NCBI GenBank assembly: GCA_903865435.1
Contig: CAIPJS010000048.1
Location: forward strand, 1-43,901
DNA length: 43,901 nucleotides
Reading direction: 5' to 3'
DNA from: an uncultured Bacteroidota bacterium
GTDB taxonomy: Bacteria > Bacteroidota > Bacteroidia > Chitinophagales > Chitinophagaceae
Shown here: positions 10,101-15,321 of the stretch, one piece after another
Layout: each line of letters starts with the position of its first letter
Position numbering within the stretch: position 1 is the first letter of the stretch
Position numbers and translations under genes: made by a program
Notes under the pieces: generated by a model
Databases searched by the model: none
Told to the model about the DNA's origin: nothing
What the model saw: the letters and a program-made list of their open reading frames with translations, nothing else

Positions 10101-10201
10101 CCAGATCGAATGTCTCGAATACCATTTATTGGAAAACTTTCTTGTGCGCTTGCATTAATAAAAGAGCCCACTAGAAAAATCCATAAAAAAATCCTTTTCA
10201 T
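7196..10201 (-). CDS. Tandem double-domain periplasmic amidohydrolase
   Basis: A 1001-residue exported protein (signal peptide about 1-19, ending NASAQ) made of two amidohydrolase-type halves. The N-terminal half (about 20-430) has the family's closing motif (SLEVGKLANFIITTD) but FIDPFTDYG in place of the HxH motif. A beta-rich linker of about 130 residues follows. The C-terminal half (about 565-980) looks catalytically competent: DEHSH near 622, TCHSY near 774, FTHILEG near 800 and NSDDAEM near 855 supply the expected His, His, His and Asp ligands. The C-terminus carries CGDHDHED. The active half resembles secreted imidazolonepropionase-like or dipeptidase-like enzymes, but the substrate cannot be read from the sequence. 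It is first in an operon with the degenerate amidohydrolase 3 bases downstream. Confidence 0.85.
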   Translation of the reverse strand: MKRIFLWIFLVGSFINASAQESFPINGIRDIRSGIYAFTGATIVQNEKNKLENATLVIKQGKIVAVGTSVVIPKEAVIINCAGKFIYPSFIDPFTDYGVGAPKRAAGGFNYGAPGQFVSNKPGAYNWNQAIKPEINAGELFNIDDNAAATYRSNGFGAVFTHVKDGIARGTGAVVSLATENNNQALLKTKAAAVYSFEKGTSTQSYPSSLMGSIALLRQTYLDAKWYQNKPASEGTNLSLEAWNNNQSLPQIFSADDKWSTVRADRLGDEFGVQYIIKGGDNGYQRIEEIAKTKASYILGVDFPIAMDVEDPNDARFVSLADLKHWELAPTNLAAFEKANISFSITSADMKDSKTFLANIKKAIQYGLSESKALEALTKTPATQLGVYDQVGSLEVGKLANFIITTDAVFASNAKIIENWVQGNKYEVNAAEWKTYAGKYKLTVKNGTSSNEYNLEVKKDLSASIIGADTLTAKLTITESIVKLSFPNKKGRGAEQIRLSGTLLGADWSGIGTDATGNKTTWTASLAGPLTSSVETKKTNDTLKALAKITYPFVGFGNEIVPTQETILIKNTTVWTNEKEGVLKNTDVLLKNGKIAKIGQHLSETNARVIDGTNKHLSAGIIDEHSHIAALSINEGAQSVTSEVRIADNLNPEDINIYRQLSGGVTSSHILHGSANTIGGQTQLIKLRWGANDQDLKFAGADPFIKFALGENVKRTTSTNNNRFPDTRMGVEEVLNDAFDRAVDYQKGLKENPSARRDLELDALVEIMNKKRFITCHSYVQPEITYMMRVGDKYGFTVNTFTHILEGYKVADKMKKHGSNVSTFADWFMYKTEVQDAIGYNAAIMQKVGLNVCINSDDAEMARRLNQEAAKTVKYGGVSEEEALKMVTLNPAKALHVAEKVGSIKVGKDADVVLWSDNPLSIYAKSLYTIVDGVVYFDRDKDATMHQTVAAEKTRLIQKMLGEKKTGGATRPATPSIQTILACGDHDHEDGLATIYENQKD

Positions 10202-10316
10202 ACGCTTCGTGTTTTAGTAGTTAAAATGAAAGAAACTAAAGCTACTAAAAAGACTTTGTGAAAAAGCTTTTGCGGATTGTTTTTTTATGAGTGGAAATGC
10301 AAAATCGGGCTTGGTT

Positions 10317-12185
10317 TTAACGGCCAATAAAAACCATTAAAATTTGGATATCGCTAGGGTTAACGCCACTTATTCTGCTGGCTTGTCCAATGGTTAGGGG
10401 TCGAACTTTTTTAAATTTTTGAAGCGCCTCAATAGATAAGGCAGATAATTTATCGTAATCAAAATTTTCTGGAATCATTTTATTTTCAAGCGTTAACATT
10501 CGATCTACGATTTCTTTTTCTTTTTCAATATACCGCTCGTATTTAATTTGAATTTCGGTTTGTTCTAGATGATCTATGTTTTTATATGCTAATTTTTCTT
10601 TTAGTTCAGCACAATTATCAATCACCTGACTTAAGCTAATATTGGGTCGTAGCAAGAGTTTTGAAGCTTTTTGTTTTTCTGTAATGACAGCAGAATCAAT
10701 ACTATTTAAAAACGGATTTACTTCTTCTGGAACAATAGTTTGATTGGAAAGTGTATTTTTAATACTTCCTACTTCTTTAATTTTTTCTTCAACTTTGCGC
10801 ATTCTTTCGGCACTTGCCAAACCAAGTTGATAGCCCAATTCTGTTAATCTTAAATCTGCATTGTCTTGTCTTAATAAGGTTCTGAATTCTGCACGAGAGG
10901 TGAACATACGATAGGGTTCGTTGGTGCCTTTGCTAATTAGGTCATCAATCAATACCCCAATATAGGCATCACTCCTTTTTAAAATTAGTGGTGCTTTGTC
11001 ATTAATTTTTAAATGTGCATTGATACCCGCCATAATTCCCTGACAGGCAGCTTCTTCATAGCCCGTTGTACCGTTTATTTGACCCGCGAAATATAAATTA
11101 TGGATTGCTTTTGTTTCTAGCGTATATTTCAATTGAGTAGGTTGGAAATAGTCATATTCAATTGCATAACCCGGTCGGAACATGCGCGCATTTTGAAAAC
11201 CAGGCACCTTACGAAGAGCTTCGTACTGAACCTCTTCTGGTAAACTGGTACTAAAGCCATTCACATATATTTCAACCGTATTCCACCCCTCAGGCTCTAC
11301 AAACAATTGATGGCGCTCTCTATCAGCAAATCGATTGATCTTATCTTCTATACTTGGGCAATACCTAGGACCAACACCCTCAATTCTACCTTGGTACATG
11401 GGACTGCGATCAAAACCCGTCTTTAATATATCGTGAACTATATTGTCTGTATAGGTTATCCAACAAGATCTTTGGTCTTTAGCTTTAACCCTTGGTATGT
11501 CCATGTAGGAGAAGCCTACAATTTCTTCGTCTCCTTTTTGTTCTTCCATCTTTGAATAGTCTAAACTACGACCATCTACCCTAGGTGGTGTACCGGTTTT
11601 TAATCTATCAGACGCTAAGCCAAAGGAAACCAATTGCTCAGTAATTCCAGTGGCCGCTTTTTCAGCAACCCTTCCGCCACCAATTTGTTTCTCACCTATA
11701 TGTATAATTCCGTTTAAGAAAGTTCCACTGGTAATAACAACGGCATCAGCTGTTATCTTGTGACCCAAGCTTGTAATAACCCCACAAGCTTTATTGTTTT
11801 TAATGATTAACTCATTCACTGAATCCTGGTAAAAGTCGACATTAGGGGTGTTTTCTAGCATTTCCCTCCATTTGGTAGCAAACAATTGCCTATCATTCTG
11901 GGCTCTTGGACTCCACATGGCCGGACCCTTGCTTTTATTAAGCATTCTAAATTGAATTGTACTTAGGTCGGTGACGATGCCGCTATATCCACCTAAGGCA
12001 TCTATTTCCCTTACTATTTGACCCTTGGCTATTCCACCCATAGCTGGGTTACAACTCATTTGGGCAATAGTTTGCATGTTCATGGTCACCAATAAAACCT
12101 TGGAGCCCATATTGGCCGCCGCTGCTGCTGCTTCACAGCCTGCATGGCCGGCACCTACTACTATGACATTGTATTTGGGAAACAT
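10317..12185 (-). CDS. mnmG: tRNA U34 carboxymethylaminomethyl-modification enzyme MnmG (GidA)
   Basis: A 622-residue FAD enzyme which, with MnmE, installs the (carboxymethyl)aminomethyl group on uridine-34 of certain tRNAs. The N-terminus has the Rossmann dinucleotide motif (VVGAGHAGCEAA); KTGTPPRVDGRSLD, the GQINGTTGYEEAACQG segment and the C-terminal helical domain (IGQASRISGVNPSDIQIL) are typical. The ATG at 12185 (MFPKYNVIVVG) is chosen over in-frame upstream starts up to 12230 because it gives the family length and a complete promoter lies at 12195-12225, downstream of the longer start. MnmE is not in the window. The upstream neighbour in the same direction is ybeY, 320 bases away. Confidence 0.96.
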   Translation of the reverse strand: MFPKYNVIVVGAGHAGCEAAAAAANMGSKVLLVTMNMQTIAQMSCNPAMGGIAKGQIVREIDALGGYSGIVTDLSTIQFRMLNKSKGPAMWSPRAQNDRQLFATKWREMLENTPNVDFYQDSVNELIIKNNKACGVITSLGHKITADAVVITSGTFLNGIIHIGEKQIGGGRVAEKAATGITEQLVSFGLASDRLKTGTPPRVDGRSLDYSKMEEQKGDEEIVGFSYMDIPRVKAKDQRSCWITYTDNIVHDILKTGFDRSPMYQGRIEGVGPRYCPSIEDKINRFADRERHQLFVEPEGWNTVEIYVNGFSTSLPEEVQYEALRKVPGFQNARMFRPGYAIEYDYFQPTQLKYTLETKAIHNLYFAGQINGTTGYEEAACQGIMAGINAHLKINDKAPLILKRSDAYIGVLIDDLISKGTNEPYRMFTSRAEFRTLLRQDNADLRLTELGYQLGLASAERMRKVEEKIKEVGSIKNTLSNQTIVPEEVNPFLNSIDSAVITEKQKASKLLLRPNISLSQVIDNCAELKEKLAYKNIDHLEQTEIQIKYERYIEKEKEIVDRMLTLENKMIPENFDYDKLSALSIEALQKFKKVRPLTIGQASRISGVNPSDIQILMVFIGR

Positions 12186-12194
12186 ATAAGTGTG

Positions 12195-12225
12195 CAAAGA
12201 TAAGCCTGTATTGAATACCAAGCAA
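12195..12225 (-). promoter_or_regulatory. Promoter of mnmG
   Basis: On the minus strand TTG (12223-12225), 20 bases, then TATCTTTG (12195-12202) fits the Bacteroidota consensus TTG-N17-23-TAnnTTTG. Only 9 bases separate the -7 box from the ATG at 12185, so the transcript would be nearly leaderless. Confidence 0.65.
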
Positions 12226-12276
12226 TTCAATTAATAACAAAGGTTTTAAAAAAAACGTCTATTTCTCGACTGGTCG

Positions 12277-12298
12277 ATCGCTTCGCTCACAAGACCAG
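12277..12298. repeat. Direct repeat copy 1, hairpin-forming
   Basis: A 22-base unit (ATCGCTTCGCTCACAAGACC plus AG) occurs again exactly at 12351. Weaker similarity continues on both sides, mostly as transitions, giving a unit of about 55 bases. In this copy CTGGTC (12270-12275) pairs with GACCAG (12293-12298), and TCGA outside it extends the stem with one bulge. It resembles a small dispersed REP-like element; its function is unknown. Confidence 0.6.
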
Positions 12299-12350
12299 CT
12301 CGAAACAGCATTTTTTCCAAAACTCAATACTACCATCTCTCTATTAGTAA

Positions 12351-12372
12351 ATCGCTTCGCTCACAAGACCAG
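12351..12372. repeat. Direct repeat copy 2
   Basis: Exact second copy of the 22-base unit, 74 bases after the first. The flanking stem is less perfect here: several positions differ from copy 1 and only part of the pairing is kept, some as G-U in RNA. Both copies lie between ybeY and the mnmG promoter. Confidence 0.6.
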
Positions 12373-12410
12373 TTGAGGAATAGTATTTTATATTAACCTA
12401 ATTCAAAATA

Positions 12411-12424
12411 GTTCCACATGGAAC
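12411..12424. promoter_or_regulatory. Palindrome 1, parS-like
   Basis: GTTCCACATGGAAC has 6-base inverted arms (GTTCCA/TGGAAC) around CA. It matches 11 of 14 positions of the core of the ParB binding site TGTTTCACGTGAAACA, and two of the three differences compensate each other. It is followed by GTTTT exactly as in palindrome 2. It lies about 185 bases upstream of the mnmG promoter, too far for a normal operator. Confidence 0.45.
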
Positions 12425-12461
12425 GTTTTCTAAGTTTGAGGCATTAAAATTAAAGAGTAAG

Positions 12462-12475
12462 GTTCCACAAGGAAC
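12462..12475. promoter_or_regulatory. Palindrome 2, parS-like
   Basis: GTTCCACAAGGAAC has 5-base arms (GTTCC/GGAAC). Together with the following GTTTT the 19-base word equals palindrome 1 apart from one base. The two sites are 51 bases apart in the same orientation, 32 bases downstream of the ybeY stop on the minus strand. Confidence 0.45.
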
Positions 12476-12506
12476 GTTTTAGTTTGTAAAAGTGGCTCTA
12501 TTCTAT

Positions 12507-12944
12507 TTAAGCAACAGACTTTAGGTAGGATTTCAGCCACCTGTCCTCCTGAGCGCGCATTTTTTTGATATCTGCAGGCTTTTTGTCCTTGTAACCACAG
12601 AAATGGAGTGCGCCATGGAAAATTACCCTAAGCAACTCCTCCTTCAAGGAATTCTTATGGGTTTTGGCATTATCCTTTACTCGGTCAATGCTTATATATA
12701 CCTCACCAATTAATTTGCCCTTGGTTTCAGATAGGTCGAAACTTATTATGTCGGTATAATAATCGTGTTGTAGATAGAATTTATTAATCCCCAGTAAAAA
12801 CTTGTCAGAACAAAATATATATTGAAGCGTCTCAATTGTCAAGCCCTCTTTTTTTATAGCCTTTTCTATAAAAGCCTTTAGTGCCAGACGATTAGCCAGT
12901 GTAGTGCTTCTATCGGCCTTATTAAATGAGATGCTCAATGACAT
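12507..12944 (-). CDS. ybeY: Endoribonuclease YbeY (rRNA maturation factor)
   Basis: A 145-residue metal-dependent RNase of the YbeY family, involved in 16S rRNA 3'-end maturation and ribosome quality control. The signature lies at about residues 108-120: RVIFHGALHFCGYKDK. It gives the first two zinc-binding histidines (HxxxH), but the third position, His in E. coli (GYDH), reads Asp here (GYKD). I believe this Asp variant is common in Bacteroidota, but could not check it. The YYTDIISFDLSE segment (about 61-72) is also typical. It is divergent from feoA, with 73 bases between the starts, and is followed on the same strand by mnmG. Confidence 0.92.
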   Translation of the reverse strand: MSLSISFNKADRSTTLANRLALKAFIEKAIKKEGLTIETLQYIFCSDKFLLGINKFYLQHDYYTDIISFDLSETKGKLIGEVYISIDRVKDNAKTHKNSLKEELLRVIFHGALHFCGYKDKKPADIKKMRAQEDRWLKSYLKSVA

Positions 12945-12999
12945 AAGATATTGTTTTTCAATGCTCCAAATTTCGTAACTATTTGTGTAAAACAGAAAC

Positions 13000-13007
13000 T
13001 ATCTTTG
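13000..13007 (+). promoter_or_regulatory. -7 box of feoA
   Basis: TATCTTTG, the same 8-mer as in the mnmG promoter, ends 10 bases before the feoA ATG. A TTTG at 12982-12985 is only 14 bases upstream, closer than the usual -33 spacing, so the upstream element is uncertain. The transcript would have a very short leader. Confidence 0.5.
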
Positions 13008-13017
13008 TAATATTAAT

Positions 13018-13257
13018 ATGAAGAAACTATCTGAGTTAAAAATGGGCGAGTCGGGCGTTATTCATTCTTTTGAAAATGATGAAATATTTTTGAAGTTAAT
13101 GGAGATGGGCTGTATACCCGGTGAATTAATTACTGTTGAACAAATAGCGCCCCTTGGAGATCCTATCTCCATATCGGTGGCGGGTTATCAATTAAGCCTT
13201 AGAATGAACGAGGCAGATAGTATTTTTATCACCCCCAATATTGTTGTAAATAATTGA
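13018..13257 (+). CDS. FeoA-domain protein
   Basis: A 79-residue protein made of one FeoA (SH3-like) domain: MKKLSELKMGESGVI at the start, then FLKLMEMGCIPGELITVEQIAPLGDPISISVAGYQL. FeoA is the small cytoplasmic partner of the ferrous-iron transporter FeoB. No feoB follows here; the next gene, 18 bases downstream, is nadD. The protein may still serve a FeoB encoded elsewhere or have another role. Family assignment is secure; a role in iron uptake is inference. Confidence 0.85.
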   Translation: MKKLSELKMGESGVIHSFENDEIFLKLMEMGCIPGELITVEQIAPLGDPISISVAGYQLSLRMNEADSIFITPNIVVNN

Positions 13258-13275
13258 TAATCAATACATTATAAA

Positions 13276-13848
13276 ATGAAGATTGGTTTATTTTTTGGTT
13301 CTTTTAATCCCATTCATAATGGCCATTTAATGGTGGCTAGCTATGTAGCCAATCATTCAGATCTAAAACAGGTATGGCTAGTGGTGTCTCCACAAAATCC
13401 TTTGAAACCCCAGGGCAGTTTATTAAATGAATACGACCGATTGCATTTAGCCAAGCTGGCTATTGAAGATGATACACAATTAAAAGTGTCTGACATTGAA
13501 TTTTCATTGCCCAAGCCTTCTTACACTATTGATACGCTTATTTATTTAGAAGAAAAATATCCGCAACACGAATTTTCTGTAATCATGGGTGCTGATAGTT
13601 TTCAGAATTTACCTAAATGGAAAAACTTTGAAACACTGGTTAAGAATTATTCATTCATAGTATATAAGCGAGATGGTTTTGATATTAGCAATGAATATGG
13701 TGCGCGCGTTTTAATATTAGACGCACCCTTATTACAACTCTCTGCCACATTGATTCGAAACAATCGAAAAGAAGGAATCACGATTCGTTATTTAGTGCCA
13801 GAAAAAGTGCGCGAAGAAATTGAGAACAGTAATTATTTCAAGGACTAA
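13276..13848 (+). CDS. nadD: Nicotinate-nucleotide adenylyltransferase
   Basis: A 190-residue enzyme making nicotinic acid adenine dinucleotide from NaMN and ATP, a step in NAD synthesis. The nucleotidyltransferase motif GSFNPIHNGH is at residues 8-17. The middle has VSPQNPLKP and IMGADSFQNLPKW, and the C-terminal motif SATLIRN corresponds to the ISxTxIR signature. Length is normal. It follows feoA by 18 bases and probably shares its promoter. Its stop is 2 bases from the converging higA stop. Confidence 0.95.
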   Translation: MKIGLFFGSFNPIHNGHLMVASYVANHSDLKQVWLVVSPQNPLKPQGSLLNEYDRLHLAKLAIEDDTQLKVSDIEFSLPKPSYTIDTLIYLEEKYPQHEFSVIMGADSFQNLPKWKNFETLVKNYSFIVYKRDGFDISNEYGARVLILDAPLLQLSATLIRNNRKEGITIRYLVPEKVREEIENSNYFKD

Positions 13849-13850
13849 AT

Positions 13851-14237
13851 TTAAATAAGTTCTAAAATCATATTGCCATCTATTCCAAGCTTTTCGTGAA
13901 CCGCTTTTAAAAATTGAATATCTGGCTCTCTTTTATCATTTAATATTTTAGAAATTTTTGAACTTGACATCTCGAAAAGAGCCGCCAGCTTATATTGTGT
14001 AATATTCATTTCGGCAATCTTTTTTTGAACCACATCATTTATAGTAATAGGGAGTGGCCAAATCTTAAGACTATTTTTTTCATAATCAGCTGCTAATAAA
14101 GTAAGTTGGTGAAGCTCCTCAGTATCTTTTTTATTTAAAGAATTAAAGCCTCCTCCCTTGGTGGCTTTTTTAATAAAAGCTTCAATTAGTTGGTGTACCT
14201 GTACGTATTGGTTCTTATTTCTAATTTTATCAATCAT
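13851..14237 (-). CDS. higA: HigA-type antitoxin (XRE helix-turn-helix)
   Basis: A 128-residue antitoxin. The first part (about 1-60) is helical and likely binds the toxin. A helix-turn-helix of the Cro/C1 type follows at about 75-115 (NITQYKLAALFEMSSSKISKILNDKREP). The ATG at 14237 lies 2 bases after the higB stop; a longer TTG-initiated form from 14255 would overlap higB and is less likely. Toxin first and antitoxin second is the usual higBA order. It probably neutralises HigB and represses the operon through the palindrome at 14563-14585. Confidence 0.88.
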   Translation of the reverse strand: MIDKIRNKNQYVQVHQLIEAFIKKATKGGGFNSLNKKDTEELHQLTLLAADYEKNSLKIWPLPITINDVVQKKIAEMNITQYKLAALFEMSSSKISKILNDKREPDIQFLKAVHEKLGIDGNMILELI

Positions 14238-14239
14238 AA

Positions 14240-14533
14240 TTATATAGTTGAACAATTTATTTTATCATAATTCGCATGCGTCCCGATATATCTTATATAA
14301 AGGGTTCTTTTGTTAAAGTGTATTAATGCTACCAATCTAAAAACATTCCCCCGAATTTTAAATACATATCTATCATTTCCAACGGCATCTAACGAGCCAA
14401 AGTCCCTTTTAATATCAGAAAACCCCTTCCAGCTTGCCCCCCTTGTTATTTTATACCACCTATTTAGCGACTCAGCCGATTCGGGGCGCTTGCTTACAAA
14501 AGCTTGCACGATGGTAAAGCTTAGTATAATCAT
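14240..14533 (-). CDS. higB: HigB-type mRNA interferase toxin
   Basis: A 97-residue protein of the HigB toxin family, ribosome-dependent mRNA interferases. The family pattern is clear: SLNRWYKITRGASWKGFSDI (about 23-42), DIKRDFGSLD, YVFKIRGNVFRLVALIHF and the C-terminal YIRYIGTHANYDKI. It is first in the operon, 2 bases upstream of higA. The start lies about 30 bases from an inverted repeat that can act as operator. It appears full length with no frameshift, so the module may be active. Confidence 0.9.
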   Translation of the reverse strand: MIILSFTIVQAFVSKRPESAESLNRWYKITRGASWKGFSDIKRDFGSLDAVGNDRYVFKIRGNVFRLVALIHFNKRTLYIRYIGTHANYDKINCSTI

Positions 14534-14562
14534 AAAACTAATAATTATTTCATTAAAAGAAA

Positions 14563-14585
14563 AATATTTCTAAAATAGAAATATT
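14563..14585. promoter_or_regulatory. Inverted repeat, likely higBA operator
   Basis: AATATTTCTA (14563-14572) and TAGAAATATT (14576-14585) form a perfect 10-base inverted repeat around AAA, 30 bases upstream of the higB start. Position and symmetry fit a binding site for the HigA helix-turn-helix dimer. A small second repeat ATGCC-ATT-GGCAT lies at 14593-14605. Confidence 0.6.
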
Positions 14586-14680
14586 ATGAATCATGCCATT
14601 GGCATAATTATTAAAACTTATGGTACGAAATCGCAGTATTTATACTTGAAAAACAGGCATTTAAAAAATGTAATTTTATT

Positions 14681-14698
14681 GGTAACAATTTTGTTACC
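14681..14698. promoter_or_regulatory. Palindrome, likely hicAB operator
   Basis: GGTAACAA-TT-TTGTTACC is a perfect 8-base-arm palindrome ending 18 bases before the hicA start. Its right arm overlaps TACCTTTA (14695-14702), a 7-of-8 match to the -7 box, so a bound repressor would block the promoter. The C-terminal helix-turn-helix of HicB is the obvious candidate. Confidence 0.6.
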
Positions 14699-14716
14699 TT
14701 TATAAAGACAGATTGA

Positions 14717-14908
14717 ATGAATGCAAAACAAATTCAACAGATATTAATAAAAGATGGCTGGATTATTAAAAATCAAAAAGGAAGCCATAGACAATATATT
14801 CACGAATTAAAAAAGGGTAAAGTAACGGTACCCTTTCATGGCAAAGACGAAATAAACCCTAGCACGTTAAAAAGTATATTTAAACAGGCGGGGATTAAAA
14901 ATAAATAA
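14717..14908 (+). CDS. hicA: HicA-type mRNA interferase toxin
   Basis: A 63-residue toxin with the double-stranded RNA-binding-like fold of HicA. KQIQQILIKDGWIIKNQKGSH starts the protein and contains the catalytic histidine in GSH (about residue 24). The VTVPFHGKDEINPSTLKSIFKQAGI ending is typical. HicA cleaves mRNA independently of the ribosome. It precedes the antitoxin by one base, the usual hicAB order. Full length for the family. Confidence 0.93.
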   Translation: MNAKQIQQILIKDGWIIKNQKGSHRQYIHELKKGKVTVPFHGKDEINPSTLKSIFKQAGIKNK

Positions 14909-14909
14909 A

Positions 14910-15314
14910 ATGAAAAAAAAGATAATCTTAATCATTGATACCGAAGGCAAGGGACCACTATGGGGAAGGGTTCATTATGAAGATAATTTATTAGTAGATT
15001 CTGGGAAAACCGTGTCCCAAATAGAAATAAAAATGAAGAAGCTTTTAATAAACTTCCATCAACTAAAAGAAGATAAATTTGCTTTTGAAATTCAATATGA
15101 TATTTCCGGCCTCTTTCAAGACAAAAGCTTTTTAAACGCATCGGTTGTTGCGGATAGGGCTGGGATTAGCCGAATCATGATGCGTCAATACAGGATGGGC
15201 AATAAATATCCAACCCTGGAAAAGCTTACTAAGTTAGAAAAGGCAATTAAAGATATGGGCACAGAGCTGAAGTCAATAAAATTAGCAAAGCACCCCTCTA
15301 AAAAAAGAGCATAA
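14910..15314 (+). CDS. hicB: HicB-type antitoxin
   Basis: A 134-residue antitoxin. The N-terminal half (about 1-60) corresponds to the partial RNase H-like HicB fold (EGKGPLWGRVHYEDN). The C-terminal half has a helix-turn-helix (ASVVADRAGISRIMMRQYRMG, then PTLEKLTKLEKAIKDMGTEL), as in HicB proteins of Bacteroidota. Start one base after the hicA stop. It converges on rho with a 7-base gap. It likely inhibits HicA and binds the palindrome upstream of hicA. Confidence 0.85.
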   Translation: MKKKIILIIDTEGKGPLWGRVHYEDNLLVDSGKTVSQIEIKMKKLLINFHQLKEDKFAFEIQYDISGLFQDKSFLNASVVADRAGISRIMMRQYRMGNKYPTLEKLTKLEKAIKDMGTELKSIKLAKHPSKKRA

Positions 15315-15321
15315 GACCGAA

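Larger units (their letters stand above)
12226..12506. other. Noncoding stretch between the mnmG promoter and ybeY
   Basis: This gap contains no reading frame that looks like a gene. It holds the two direct repeats and the two parS-like palindromes listed separately. No terminator with a T run was found for ybeY. Confidence 0.7.

Noticed and set aside
12186..12230. Longer mnmG start at 12230
   Set aside because: It lies upstream of a complete promoter (12195-12225) and adds 15 residues absent from the family.
14310..14573. Plus-strand 87-codon frame opposite higB
   Set aside because: higB on the other strand matches its toxin family along its full length and sits in an operon with higA.
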